Both the position numbers and the translations under genes were made by a program. Positions 1 to 8,797 of a stretch of DNA of 64,000 bases are shown here, piece after piece. Positions within the stretch are counted from its first letter, which is position 1. Each line of letters starts with the position of its first letter. The notes under the pieces were generated by a model. It did not search any database. It had not been told where the DNA came from and saw only the letters and a program-made list of their open reading frames with translations. This stretch comes from an uncultured Eubacteriales bacterium (GTDB taxonomy: Bacteria; Bacillota; Clostridia; Lachnospirales; Cellulosilyticaceae): assembly GCA_900551325.1 (NCBI GenBank), contig URVM01000013.1, positions 1-64,000 of the forward strand. Reading direction: 5' to 3'.

Positions 1-28
1 TATTATAACCCTATTTCTCCAAAATAAA

Positions 29-90
29 AGAGCGTCGACTTTGTCGACGCTCTGAAAAGACCAAGGTAGCTAGGCTATCTTGGTCTTTTT
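29..90. terminator. Two adjacent hairpins downstream of uppP
   Basis: The first hairpin is a perfect 11-bp stem (29-39 with 43-53) with a TTT loop. The second (about 55-70 with 74-89) is a longer stem with one G-U pair and ends in a T run on the + strand and an A run on its left side. Together they can end uppP on the - strand and a gene entering from the left edge on the + strand. Confidence 0.75.
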
Positions 91-119
91 GCATACCTAT
101 GTAAAAAATCTTTTTAAGT

Positions 120-980
120 TTATATAGCCAAAAGACCAAATAAACCTGCAACAAGTACAATAAAGGAAAATAAAATACGATAAAAAGCAAAATAACGTAA
201 AGGTTGCCTTTTAAGAAAACCTAAGAAAGCATCAATGACAAGTAGAGCTACAACAAAAGATACAATAAAGCCTACACCAAGGGCTAACCAGTGGATAGAA
301 AGAAGAGGCGTAGGCATTTTAAGTAATTTAAGAAAGTGAATAAGTGCTTGGCCAAACATTACAGGAATAGCGAGGAAAAAGGAATATTCGGCAGCAGCTA
401 CTGTAGACATGCCACAACTCCATCCACCAATAATAGTAGAGGCAGAACGAGACATGCCTGGAATAATAGAAAGTACTTGGAATAAACCAACTGTAAGTGC
501 TTTAGCTGGTGTAAGAGAAGTAGAAGAAAGAGGTGTTATCACATTTCCTTTTAAACGTGCTTCCGCATACAACATCCAAAGTGCCCCAAAGAAAAGTGTA
601 CAAGCTACAACAGGTGGATTAAAGAGATATTCTTGTACCAAGTCATCAAAGGGTAAGCCAATCATTGCAGCTGGAATACAAGAAATAAGTACCATACTCC
701 AAAAGTAAATTCCACTTTCCGTTAAAGGAACTTTAGAAGATGGAAAAAGGTGAATAATCGTATCTAAAATCTTCTCTTTGTAATAAAATACTACAGCTAA
801 AATAGCACCAAGTTGAATGATCATATTAAAAAGATCGACAAAGGTTTTATCCGCGTGTTCATAAAAGCCAATAAGATTAGAAAAGATAATTAAGTGACCA
901 GTTGATGAGACAGGTAAAAATTCTGTTAGTCCCTCTACAATACCAAGTAAGCCTGCTTTAAATAGCATAAGAAAATCCAA
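120..980 (-). CDS. uppP: Undecaprenyl-diphosphatase UppP (BacA family)
   Basis: This integral membrane phosphatase removes one phosphate from undecaprenyl diphosphate, recycling the lipid carrier for peptidoglycan and other wall polymers; its family is linked to bacitracin tolerance. The 286-aa product is of normal family length and has both signature motifs: EGLTEFLPVSSTGH (residues 16-29) and PGMSRSAS (174-181). The rest is a series of hydrophobic segments. The start is a TTG: an AGGAGG lies 7 nt upstream of it, while the first in-frame ATG (residue 5, position 968) has no such site. It appears to be transcribed alone, with the hairpins at 29-90 as its end. Confidence 0.96.
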   Translation of the reverse strand: MDFLMLFKAGLLGIVEGLTEFLPVSSTGHLIIFSNLIGFYEHADKTFVDLFNMIIQLGAILAVVFYYKEKILDTIIHLFPSSKVPLTESGIYFWSMVLISCIPAAMIGLPFDDLVQEYLFNPPVVACTLFFGALWMLYAEARLKGNVITPLSSTSLTPAKALTVGLFQVLSIIPGMSRSASTIIGGWSCGMSTVAAAEYSFFLAIPVMFGQALIHFLKLLKMPTPLLSIHWLALGVGFIVSFVVALLVIDAFLGFLKRQPLRYFAFYRILFSFIVLVAGLFGLLAI

Positions 981-1008
981 ACTACAACCTCCTTGTATAA
1001 GCTACAAC

Positions 1009-3045
1009 TTATCCTAGATCAGAGAACTCAATCTTAATGTTATGAGGTGTATAAGTTGCTTGGTAAGGATAGTCTATTTCTATATCCCCAAGAGAAGGAG
1101 TAGGTAAAGTAACAGTAAAAGTAGCACCTTCCCCTAAAGTACTTTCACAAGTAATTGTTCCTCCCATAAGGTGGATAAGATCCCTTACTATAGATAAACC
1201 TATGCCACAACTATGTTCCTTAGAACTTGTACCTTGTTCAGCAGTAATAAATCTGTCAAATATATGTTCAAGCTTATCTGGTGCAACGCCAATACCAGTA
1301 TCCTTAATAACAATTTGAATGGCATTATCTAAATCATACATATTAATATAGAGATGACCGCCAGGAGGTGTATATTTAATAGCATTAGAAAGTAAATTAA
1401 ATATAATACGTTCAAAAGCAGCTGGATCTATAAAGATAAGCTTTTCATCTACATTAGTATCAAATACATAATCAATATGTTTTTCTTCCATATAGAAGTA
1501 AGACATTTCACATAAGGTTTCTACTGCATCTACAATATTAAATACTTGAGCAGAAAGATTAATCATATTGTTATCAAGCTTAGTTATATCCAATATATTA
1601 TTAATAAGTTTTAATAATCTTAAAGAGTTAGAACGCATCATATCTGTATAATGAAGGCATTCATCTAAATTTGTAGCGTGAGCCTGCATTTGAAGTGCAC
1701 TATATATAATGTTAATAGGCATTTTAATATCATGAGAAATATTTGAGAAATAACTAAGTTTTAGGTTTTGTTGTTCTAAAGCTTTTTCCGCAACTACTTT
1801 TTGTTTTTTTTCTGTAATATTACGCAATATACATACTATATTTATAGATTCATGTAAATATGTAGTAGTAAATAAGTATTCGATATGGTATGTTTCATCA
1901 TTTAACGTAGTTAGAGAACCTTCACCTTTTAACAGTTTTCCAGGATGATTAGGAAGACTTTTATATTCTTCTAGAAGAATAGGGGGTAGATTTAAATAAG
2001 TCAGAAGGCTATTACCAGCTAAATCATGTTTATTGACACAATGAAAAAGTTCTAGGGCAGCTTGATTAGCATCTAGTATTTTATCATCAATACAAAGTAA
2101 AAATGGTTCAGGGAATAAACTTAATATCCTTTCATAGTGACTTGTTTTAAGTCTAAGGTTGTTCTCAAGTTGTTTTGCATAAAGTGAATATTCATAGAGT
2201 TCCTGATGGGTATCTGCCATATCTTTTTTGCTTACCTCACTCTTTAAATAAAGCTCACTAAATGGACGAAGGATACAACAATCAATTTGTCCAACAATAA
2301 GCAAATACAGACTAGTTAATTTAAATAGGTAAGGTACAATACGAGGTGCTGAAAGAGGAGTAAAGTAAATAAGTTGGGTAAGTTCAGAAATACCACACAA
2401 AATGAGGAACAAGACAATAATAACTTTATGAGAATAAGGAAATCTAGAACGAAGAGGATAAAGCATAGAGAAACTAAGAAAAAGTGCAACAGGCATAAAT
2501 AAATTGGAAAACAGATTAAAGAAAAGAGCCTGTAGAGTGTGACTGTTTACAAAAACAACAAAGTCTTCATTCATAATTAAAGGCATTAAGAAATAACAGA
2601 TTAAAGCAAAGCCACACATAATGTAAATACTCACTTGTTCAAGCTTGTCCGGTTTTTTTAGATAAACGTAGCTAATGATAACTACCATAACGGCAAAACT
2701 CATTCGTCCTATAAAAAACGTAGCTAAAGAAAGATGGTGATAGTTAATGGTAATGTCCTTAAATTGACTTAGAGCCAGTGGCATACCTTGTAGTAAGTTA
2801 ATTGAGGCATAAAAAATAGAGATATAAGAAAGAAAAGAATTTTGGGTAATATGTCTCGTAGAGAAAGAACTAATAAGTAGGTAGGTTGCCATAACAAACA
2901 TAATCAGTTTGGAAGCGGCTAAAAAAGTGGCTTCGTTAAAGCTATATAAAATGAGGAATAATAAGCTAGAGAGAGTTAAAATAGATAGATGTTGATACAG
3001 ATATTTATTTATAAATTCATCTGTAGAATTAAACATTTTCGACAT
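1009..3045 (-). CDS. Membrane sensor histidine kinase (MASE3-like, PAS, HisKA, HATPase_c)
   Basis: This 678-aa sensor kinase has about eight hydrophobic helices over residues 20-255, resembling the MASE3 sensor module of clostridial kinases. A coiled segment, a PAS-like domain (about 303-410), a dimerisation/phosphoacceptor domain with His438 in SHDIKMPIN, and an HATPase_c domain with N box (NLLSNAIKYTPPGG), G1 (DTGIG) and G2 (GCGIGLSI) follow. A longer reading frame reaches an ATG at 3069, but the AAGGAG that fits a start lies inside that extension, so the ATG at 3045 is preferred. No response regulator is adjacent, so its partner is encoded elsewhere. The signal is unknown. Confidence 0.9.
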   Translation of the reverse strand: MSKMFNSTDEFINKYLYQHLSILTLSSLLFLILYSFNEATFLAASKLIMFVMATYLLISSFSTRHITQNSFLSYISIFYASINLLQGMPLALSQFKDITINYHHLSLATFFIGRMSFAVMVVIISYVYLKKPDKLEQVSIYIMCGFALICYFLMPLIMNEDFVVFVNSHTLQALFFNLFSNLFMPVALFLSFSMLYPLRSRFPYSHKVIIVLFLILCGISELTQLIYFTPLSAPRIVPYLFKLTSLYLLIVGQIDCCILRPFSELYLKSEVSKKDMADTHQELYEYSLYAKQLENNLRLKTSHYERILSLFPEPFLLCIDDKILDANQAALELFHCVNKHDLAGNSLLTYLNLPPILLEEYKSLPNHPGKLLKGEGSLTTLNDETYHIEYLFTTTYLHESINIVCILRNITEKKQKVVAEKALEQQNLKLSYFSNISHDIKMPINIIYSALQMQAHATNLDECLHYTDMMRSNSLRLLKLINNILDITKLDNNMINLSAQVFNIVDAVETLCEMSYFYMEEKHIDYVFDTNVDEKLIFIDPAAFERIIFNLLSNAIKYTPPGGHLYINMYDLDNAIQIVIKDTGIGVAPDKLEHIFDRFITAEQGTSSKEHSCGIGLSIVRDLIHLMGGTITCESTLGEGATFTVTLPTPSLGDIEIDYPYQATYTPHNIKIEFSDLG

Positions 3046-3244
3046 AATAAGGCTCCTTACAAATCTCATAATAAAATACTATCTATATTATAATACAAAG
3101 TTTTTTATTTTACGACATATATTATAAAAATTTTTAATTTTTTAATCAATGAATTATTATAGTACATAATTTGAAAGAAAGAACAGAATATGATACACTA
3201 AAATATGAAAAAGACAGAGAAGGAAAAGTAAAGGAGAGCAAATA

Positions 3245-3757
3245 ATGGGTGATGTTTTTAAAGAGCAATTAGTACCAATGACAATGAGTAAAAAAGATAA
3301 AGCACAAAGAACAATTATATGGACTGTTAGTATTTTAGTAGCAGTTGTTTTATTTATTGCACTACCTATTTTTATGGCACCTGTGTTAGCATTAGGCGTA
3401 GCCTGGTTAGCTATGTTTCTATCTAGTAAGTTAAAAAAGGAACATGAGTATATTTTAACTAATAATATGGTAGATATTGATGTAATCTATAACAAAGAAA
3501 AAAGAAAAAGAGTGATTGAGTTAGACCTTAAAGAAATTAATGTAATGGCTAGCATTAAAGACGAACGTCACCAAGAAGAACTTGCTAGAGGTCAAAAGGT
3601 AATTAATGCAAGTGATGGTAATGGTACAAAAGAAACTTATGCAATTATGTGTCCAAAAGATGGTCAAGTTGTAAAAATTCTTATTACACCAAATGAAGAT
3701 ATGCTAAACCTAATGTACAAACAAGCACCAAATAAGGTGTTTAAGTTCAGAGGTTAA
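3245..3757 (+). CDS. Small membrane protein, DUF6106-like
   Basis: The 170-aa product has a charged N-terminus, two close hydrophobic segments (about residues 25-60) and a soluble C-terminal domain of about 110 aa. The pattern (two TM helices, then a KKEHEY motif and a mixed alpha/beta tail) resembles the uncharacterised DUF6106 family of Lachnospiraceae and related Clostridia; this is from memory of the family. A GGAGAG site precedes the ATG. It stands alone between the divergent histidine kinase and the guanine riboswitch. No function can be proposed. Confidence 0.75.
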   Translation: MGDVFKEQLVPMTMSKKDKAQRTIIWTVSILVAVVLFIALPIFMAPVLALGVAWLAMFLSSKLKKEHEYILTNNMVDIDVIYNKEKRKRVIELDLKEINVMASIKDERHQEELARGQKVINASDGNGTKETYAIMCPKDGQVVKILITPNEDMLNLMYKQAPNKVFKFRG

Positions 3758-3855
3758 TTTGAAAAATTCATACACATTATAAAAAATATGGGCTAGTTGT
3801 ATATAGTCCATATTTTTATTGTTTAAAAATACCATTATTATATTAAAAAACACGA

Positions 3856-3885
3856 CTAACATTTTTTTTATGAGTATGCTATAAT
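3856..3885 (+). promoter_or_regulatory. Probable sigma-A promoter of the guaBA operon
   Basis: A perfect TATAAT (3880-3885) has an upstream TGn (3877-3879), making an extended -10. The -35 region is weak (CTAACA, 3856-3861, 18-bp spacer). It lies about 25 nt before the riboswitch aptamer, as expected for a riboswitch leader. Confidence 0.6.
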
Positions 3886-3910
3886 AATCGATAATAAAAA
3901 AATACGTTAC

Positions 3911-3982
3911 TTTTTCGTATATACTTGGCGATTGGGCCGAGAGTATCTACCCACTTGCCGTAAATAAGTGGACTACGAGGAA
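3911..3982 (+). promoter_or_regulatory. Purine riboswitch aptamer, guanine type
   Basis: The three-way junction of the purine riboswitch is readable directly. P1 pairs 3911-3919 (TTTTTCGTA) with 3974-3982 (TACGAGGAA). P2 is CTTGGC/GCCGAG with the L2 loop GATTGG. The J2/3 core is GTATCTACC, P3 is CCACTT/AAGTGG, and L3 carries the conserved CCGTAAA. The specificity position before P1 (base 3973, equivalent to C74 of the xpt aptamer) is C, which pairs with guanine or hypoxanthine; adenine aptamers have U. It sits in the leader of guaB and guaA, the guanine-nucleotide branch genes, which fits feedback control by guanine. Confidence 0.95.
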
Positions 3983-3991
3983 GCATATAGG

Positions 3992-4069
3992 GTATAATAA
4001 ACAATGAAGGGTTCACATAAGTTTATTATACTTTGTAATTCCTCAAAGCTTAGCTTGAGGAGTTTTTTT
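3992..4069 (+). terminator. Riboswitch expression platform with intrinsic terminator
   Basis: The terminator stem pairs 4040-4049 with 4053-4061 (one bulged A) and is followed by seven T (4063-4069). Between aptamer and terminator lies a perfect 11-bp hairpin (3992-4002 with 4021-4031). The 3' strand of P1 contains GAGGAA (3977-3982), which is complementary to TTCCTC (4039-4044) in the 5' arm of the terminator. Without ligand this pairing, bridged by the 11-bp hairpin, would be an antiterminator. Guanine binding would lock P1 and permit termination, making this an OFF switch. Confidence 0.85.
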
Positions 4070-4109
4070 ATATTAGATTGAAAATACAAAATACTAGGAG
4101 GAACTTCAC

Positions 4110-5564
4110 ATGTCAAAAATTATTAAAGAAGGCATTACATTTGATGATATTTTACTTGTACCTAATTATTCAGATGTTCTACCTCATCAAGTGTCACTTC
4201 AAACAAAACTTACTAAAAAGATTACACTTAACATTCCGATAATGAGTGCAGGCATGGACACTGTTACAGAAGCCCGTATGGCTGTTGCAATAGCACGTCA
4301 AGGTGGTATCGGTATTATCCACAAAAACATGTCTATTAGTAAGCAAGCAGAAGAAGTGGATAAAGTTAAACGTTCTGAAAATGGTGTTATTACAGATCCT
4401 TTCTTCCTATCACCAGAACATTACGTATACGACGCAAACGAGCTTATGGCAAAATATAGAATTTCTGGAGTTCCTATTACTGAAGGTACAAAATTAGTAG
4501 GTATTATTACAAACCGTGACTTACGTTTTGAAACAAATCACAATCGTAAGATTAAAGAAGTTATGACAAGTGAAAATCTGATTACAGCTAAAGAAGGAAC
4601 AGACCTTACTCAAGCTAAAGAAATTCTTTCTAAACATCGTATTGAGAAATTACCAATTGTAGATGAAGAAGGAAACTTAAAAGGTCTTATTACAATTAAA
4701 GATATTGAAAAAGCTATTCTTTATCCTCAAGCTGCAAAAGATAGTCAAGGTAGACTCTTAGTTGGTGCAGCTGTAGGTGTAACAGGTGATGTTCTTGAGC
4801 GTGTAGAAGCACTTGTAAAATCAAAGGTTGATGTAATTACAGTAGATACAGCTCATGGTCATTCAAAAGGTGTAATAGAAACTGTAAAACTTATTAAATC
4901 AAAATACCCAGAACTTCAAGTTATTGCAGGTAACGTAGCAACAGCTGAAGCTACACTTGCTCTTATTGAAGCAGGAGCAGATGCAATTAAAGTAGGTATT
5001 GGACCAGGTTCAATCTGTACAACTCGTGTAGTTGCAGGGGTAGGTGTACCTCAAATAACAGCAGTAGAAGACTGTGCAGCAGCAGCAGCACCTTATGGTG
5101 TACCAGTTATTGCTGATGGTGGTATTAAATATTCAGGAGATATTGTTAAAGCAATCGGTGTAGGGGCTAATGTATGTATGATGGGCTCAATGCTTGCAGG
5201 TTGTGAAGAAAGTCCAGGAGCTGTTGAACTTTACCAAGGAAGAAAATACAAAGTATACCGTGGTATGGGCTCAATTGCAGCTATGGAAAACGGAAGTAAA
5301 GACCGTTATTTCCAAAATGATGCTAAGAAACTTGTTCCAGAAGGTGTTGAAGGTCGTGTAGCATACAAAGGACACGTAGCAGATACAATCTTCCAAATGA
5401 TGGGAGGATTACGTGCAGGTATGGGTTATGCAGGAGCATCAACAATTGAAGAGCTTAAAGAAAAAGCTACATTTGTACGTATTACAAGTGCTGGTCTTAA
5501 AGAAAGTCATCCACACGATATTCACATTACAAAAGAAGCACCAAACTATAGTGTGGAATACTAA
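4110..5564 (+). CDS. guaB: Inosine-5'-monophosphate dehydrogenase
   Basis: GuaB oxidises IMP to XMP with NAD+, the committed step of GMP synthesis. The 484-aa protein is of standard length: a TIM-barrel catalytic domain interrupted by a CBS pair (about residues 95-205). The catalytic Cys303 lies in the GPGSICTTR loop, and the mobile-flap region begins around YRGMGS. A strong AGGAGG precedes the ATG. It is the first gene after the guanine riboswitch and is followed 54 nt later by guaA, so both steps from IMP to GMP are controlled together. Confidence 0.98.
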   Translation: MSKIIKEGITFDDILLVPNYSDVLPHQVSLQTKLTKKITLNIPIMSAGMDTVTEARMAVAIARQGGIGIIHKNMSISKQAEEVDKVKRSENGVITDPFFLSPEHYVYDANELMAKYRISGVPITEGTKLVGIITNRDLRFETNHNRKIKEVMTSENLITAKEGTDLTQAKEILSKHRIEKLPIVDEEGNLKGLITIKDIEKAILYPQAAKDSQGRLLVGAAVGVTGDVLERVEALVKSKVDVITVDTAHGHSKGVIETVKLIKSKYPELQVIAGNVATAEATLALIEAGADAIKVGIGPGSICTTRVVAGVGVPQITAVEDCAAAAAPYGVPVIADGGIKYSGDIVKAIGVGANVCMMGSMLAGCEESPGAVELYQGRKYKVYRGMGSIAAMENGSKDRYFQNDAKKLVPEGVEGRVAYKGHVADTIFQMMGGLRAGMGYAGASTIEELKEKATFVRITSAGLKESHPHDIHITKEAPNYSVEY

Positions 5565-5618
5565 AAATATAACAAAAACCATACTAGATAGGCATACATT
5601 CTGAGGAGGAAATAAAAA

Positions 5619-7160
5619 ATGAAACATGAGTTAGTGATCGTTTTAGACTTTGGTGGGCAGTACAACCAACTTATTGCAAGACGTGTTCGTGAAAACAACG
5701 TTTACTGTGAGGTACACCCGTATAATTTAAGCATTGAACAAATTAAAAGCATGAATCCTAAAGGAATTATTTTTACTGGCGGACCAAACAGCGTATATGC
5801 AGAAGATTCACCAGTTTGTGGGAAAGAAATGTTTGAACTTGGGATTCCAGTACTAGGAATTTGCTATGGTTCTCAACTTACAGCACATGTATTAGGCGGT
5901 AAAGTTGCTACAGCACCTGTAAGCGAATACGGTAAAACAGAAGTTAAAGTAGATACAACTTCAAAATTATTTGAAGGGGTTTCAGACAGTACAATTTGTT
6001 GGATGAGTCACACAGACTATATTGAAACTGCACCAGAAGGCTTTAAAATTACTGCTCATACACCAGTATGTCCAGTAGCAGCTATGGAAAATGCTGAAAA
6101 AGGAATTTACGCAGTTCAATTCCACCCAGAAGTTATGCATACTCAAGAAGGTATGAAAATGCTTTCTAACTTTGTAAACAACATTTGTGGTTGCCAAGGT
6201 GACTGGAGAATGGATTCCTTCGTAGAAACAACTATCGAAGCTATTCGTGAAAAAGTAGGAAATGGTAAAGTATTATGTGCTCTATCAGGTGGTGTTGACT
6301 CATCTGTTGCAGCTGTTATGCTTTCTAAAGCAATTGGTAAACAACTTACATGTGTATTCGTAGATCACGGCCTACTTAGAAAAAATGAAGGTGATGAAGT
6401 AGAAGCAGTATTCGGACCAGAAGGCCCATACGACCTTAACTTTATCCGTGTAAATGCACAAGAAAGATTCTACGCAAAATTAAAAGGTGTAGAAGATCCA
6501 GAAACTAAGAGAAAAATTATCGGTGAAGAATTCATCCGTGTATTTGAAGAAGAAGCACAAAAGATTGGTGCAGTAGATTACTTAGTACAAGGTACAATCT
6601 ACCCAGACGTAATCGAGAGTGGACTTGGTAAATCAGCAGTTATCAAATCACACCACAACGTAGGTGGACTTCCTGACTGTGTAGATTTCAAAGAAATCAT
6701 CGAACCACTTCGTCTTCTATTCAAAGATGAAGTACGTAAAGCAGGTTTAGAATTAGGTATCCCAGAATACTTAGTATTCCGTCAACCATTCCCAGGCCCA
6801 GGCCTTGGTATCCGTATCATCGGTGAAGTAACAGCAGAAAAAGTACGCATCGTACAAGACGCAGACTGGATCTACCGCGAAGAAATCCAAAAAGCAGGCA
6901 TCGCAAAAGACTTAGGTCAATATTTTGCAGCCCTTACAAACATGCGTTCAGTAGGAGTAATGGGTGATGAAAGAACATACGACTACGCTATCGCACTCCG
7001 TGCTGTAACAACAAGTGACTTCATGACAGCAGAATCAGCTGACCTTCCATGGGAAGTACTTGGTACAGTAACAAGAAGAGTTATTAATGAAGTTAAAGGG
7101 GTTAACCGTGTGCTATATGATTGCACAGGGAAGCCACCAGCTACGATTGAGTTTGAATAA
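5619..7160 (+). CDS. guaA: GMP synthase, glutamine-hydrolysing
   Basis: GuaA converts XMP to GMP using ATP and glutamine. The 513-aa protein has an N-terminal class I glutamine amidotransferase domain (nucleophile Cys82 in GICYGSQL; FHPEV at about 168-172). An ATP pyrophosphatase PP-loop (SGGVDSS, 223-229) and the C-terminal dimerisation domain with PFPGPGLGIRI follow. An AGGAGG site precedes the ATG. It is second in the riboswitch-controlled operon and is followed by a very strong terminator. Confidence 0.98.
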   Translation: MKHELVIVLDFGGQYNQLIARRVRENNVYCEVHPYNLSIEQIKSMNPKGIIFTGGPNSVYAEDSPVCGKEMFELGIPVLGICYGSQLTAHVLGGKVATAPVSEYGKTEVKVDTTSKLFEGVSDSTICWMSHTDYIETAPEGFKITAHTPVCPVAAMENAEKGIYAVQFHPEVMHTQEGMKMLSNFVNNICGCQGDWRMDSFVETTIEAIREKVGNGKVLCALSGGVDSSVAAVMLSKAIGKQLTCVFVDHGLLRKNEGDEVEAVFGPEGPYDLNFIRVNAQERFYAKLKGVEDPETKRKIIGEEFIRVFEEEAQKIGAVDYLVQGTIYPDVIESGLGKSAVIKSHHNVGGLPDCVDFKEIIEPLRLLFKDEVRKAGLELGIPEYLVFRQPFPGPGLGIRIIGEVTAEKVRIVQDADWIYREEIQKAGIAKDLGQYFAALTNMRSVGVMGDERTYDYAIALRAVTTSDFMTAESADLPWEVLGTVTRRVINEVKGVNRVLYDCTGKPPATIEFE

Positions 7161-7178
7161 GCTATAAGCAGTGCAGAT

Positions 7179-7239
7179 AAAAAAAGTAAGAAGTCCCAGA
7201 TGAGAGTTCACTCTCAATCTGGGACTTCTTACTTTTTTT
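7179..7239. terminator. Strong bidirectional terminator after guaA
   Basis: A 23-bp perfect stem (7179-7201 with 7217-7239) is extended inward by GAGAG/CTCTC around a TTCA loop, flanked by seven A on the left and seven T on the right. It ends the guaBA transcript and isolates it from the GC-rich region that follows. Confidence 0.93.
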
Positions 7240-7378
7240 ATCTATATGGCGCCAGCCATCATGAGTGTAGCGGAGCGGAACGAATGGCACTGCGGACTAT
7301 GAGGAAGAATTGGTAATGTTTTTATCTATATGGTACTAAGTGCAGCGGAGGGTAACGAATGGCACTGTAGACTATGAG
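7239..7378 (+). repeat. Two GC-rich direct repeats upstream of the structured RNA
   Basis: A 39-nt block at 7265-7303 recurs at 7340-7378 with 34 of 39 identical positions; the core AACGAATGGCACTG is identical. Each block is preceded by TATCTATATGG (7239-7249 and 7323-7333), so the repeating period is about 75-84 nt. The composition is far more GC-rich than the surrounding genes, and no open frame fits. The second copy can close a small AGTGC/GCACT stem. The blocks may be copies of a dispersed intergenic repeat or part of the 5' region of the RNA next door. Confidence 0.7.
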
Positions 7379-7400
7379 ATCATCTATGTAGTCCGAATGA

Positions 7401-7654
7401 TTGTCTCTATATAAGGTTTTCGTTGGCTAGAGGGTGGGATACATTCTCCTTCAGCTTCCACTTCCGGTGACTAAGAGGCTGTAGGCTCGGATGGAGTAAG
7501 AACGCCAGAAACTCCCGTTGGTCAAACAGTCTGGCTAAAACCCCTACTCCCTCTCTCACCAACACCCTCTAAGTCACCTACATAAGCCGCTTCCGGAGAA
7601 CGCACCCCACCCTCACACCTTTTCAATATCTTGAAAGAGACAAACATTCTAGCC
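7401..7654 (+). ncRNA. Candidate pseudoknotted structured RNA (raiA-like?)
   Basis: This GC-rich stretch of about 254 nt has no credible ORF, yet complementary segments occur in nested order. They are 7401-7408/7636-7643 (8 bp), 7431-7438/7606-7613 (8 bp), 7444-7449/7595-7600 (6 bp), 7466-7478/7566-7578 (12 of 13), 7493-7498/7545-7550 (6 bp) and 7504-7509/7530-7535 (6 bp), plus a local hairpin 7621-7626/7631-7636. Two further pairings make pseudoknots: 7517-7522/7558-7563 (GTTGGT/ACCAAC) and 7425-7431/7648-7654 (GGCTAGA/TCTAGCC, crossing the outer helix). Chance would rarely give this order. Size, host group and pseudoknots recall the clostridial raiA RNA motif, but I cannot align it here, and no raiA gene is adjacent. 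The + strand is favoured but not proven. From 7655 to the next gene at 7861 the DNA is AT-rich with no visible feature beyond a likely TATAAT near 7812. Confidence 0.8.
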
Positions 7655-7860
7655 TAAGGTTCTGTTGAGGCAGATAAAATAGCAGTTGTTCAGTTTTTGA
7701 TATATAAATTTAATATTGAAATTAATTATAAATGTAATATAAAGGTATAGTAAAGGGCTGTAGTTGATAAGATTATTGCTTTTATGTTAAAAAAAATAAA
7801 ACATGTTATAATATAATAAAATATTTTAAAATATAATAAAAAATAAAAGGAGAATAGACA

Positions 7861-8775
7861 ATGGCAATTATGGATATTTTTTCAAAACGTAAAAAAGCTG
7901 AAAGTAATGATATAGATGTATATCAATATGAACTATTACCTGAGAAATTGAGAGTACAGATTGTACAGCTGGTAACAGAATCTGTAGGTATATATCCAGG
8001 ATTTTACAAGGATATTAAAAAGATTTTGTCAAAAGAACTGGGAAGGTTTCAATTGGTGGATGGATACCCTGAAAATGAACAGCATGAATGTGTTCTTTTT
8101 ATAATGGAAGAACAAGATACGGACAATGTTTTAGATATAGTGGAGTTAATATTTAGATATATTGAAATCATTAATGATGGATATGAGATATCATATTTAA
8201 AAAATAGATATAATATTGAACAAGATTATAAAGAATCAGTTATAGAGCTTAATCATAGATTTAAAGAGAATGGAGTGGGATATGAATATATTAATGGAAA
8301 TATAATAAAAATAGAAAATCAATATATTCATAAAGAGATTGTAAAACCAGCTTTGCAATTAATGCAAGAGGAAGAGTTTAAGGGGGCATATCAAGAATTT
8401 ATTGTTGCACACGAACATTTTAGAAAGAGGGAGCATAAAGAAGCTATAGCCAATGCGTTGAAGTCATTTGAAAGCACTATGAAGACTATTTGCGAAAGAA
8501 AAAAATATAAGTATGATAAAACTAAAGATACTGCGCAAAAATTAATTACAATTATTTTTAATGAAGGATTAATACCACAGTATTTAGCTAATCAATTTTC
8601 AGGATTAAGGACAACATTAGAAACAGGAGTGCCTACTATAAGAAATAAAACAAGTGGGCATGGGCAGGGGGAAGTTCCAATAGAAATACCAGAGTATTTT
8701 GCTTCGTATGCAATTAACTTAACAGCTACTAATATTGTGTTTTTAGTAAATGCATATAAACAAAGTAGAGAATAG
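7861..8775 (+). CDS. AbiJ-like HEPN-domain protein, probable abortive-infection effector
   Basis: The 304-aa product begins with an IFSKRKK...VYQY...LRVQI segment typical of the AbiJ-type N-terminal domain found in STM4504/CBY_0614-like proteins. Its C-terminal half (about 185-304) is helical and resembles the Abi C-terminal HEPN fold. It carries R261-x5-H267 in TIRNKTSGHG, matching the R-x4-6-H RNase motif of HEPN domains. Family members are implicated in phage defence by RNA cleavage, so this is a probable toxin or sensor-effector. A good AGGAGA site precedes the ATG. The next gene, a PLD-fold protein, starts 22 nt after its stop, so they are likely co-transcribed. Family placement is from remembered motifs. 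Confidence 0.75.
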   Translation: MAIMDIFSKRKKAESNDIDVYQYELLPEKLRVQIVQLVTESVGIYPGFYKDIKKILSKELGRFQLVDGYPENEQHECVLFIMEEQDTDNVLDIVELIFRYIEIINDGYEISYLKNRYNIEQDYKESVIELNHRFKENGVGYEYINGNIIKIENQYIHKEIVKPALQLMQEEEFKGAYQEFIVAHEHFRKREHKEAIANALKSFESTMKTICERKKYKYDKTKDTAQKLITIIFNEGLIPQYLANQFSGLRTTLETGVPTIRNKTSGHGQGEVPIEIPEYFASYAINLTATNIVFLVNAYKQSRE

Positions 8776-8797
8776 ATAAATGATAGGGGATAATTAT

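Noticed and set aside
409..708. 99-aa open frame opposite uppP
   Set aside because: It lies fully inside uppP on the other strand, has no ribosome site and no recognisable domain.
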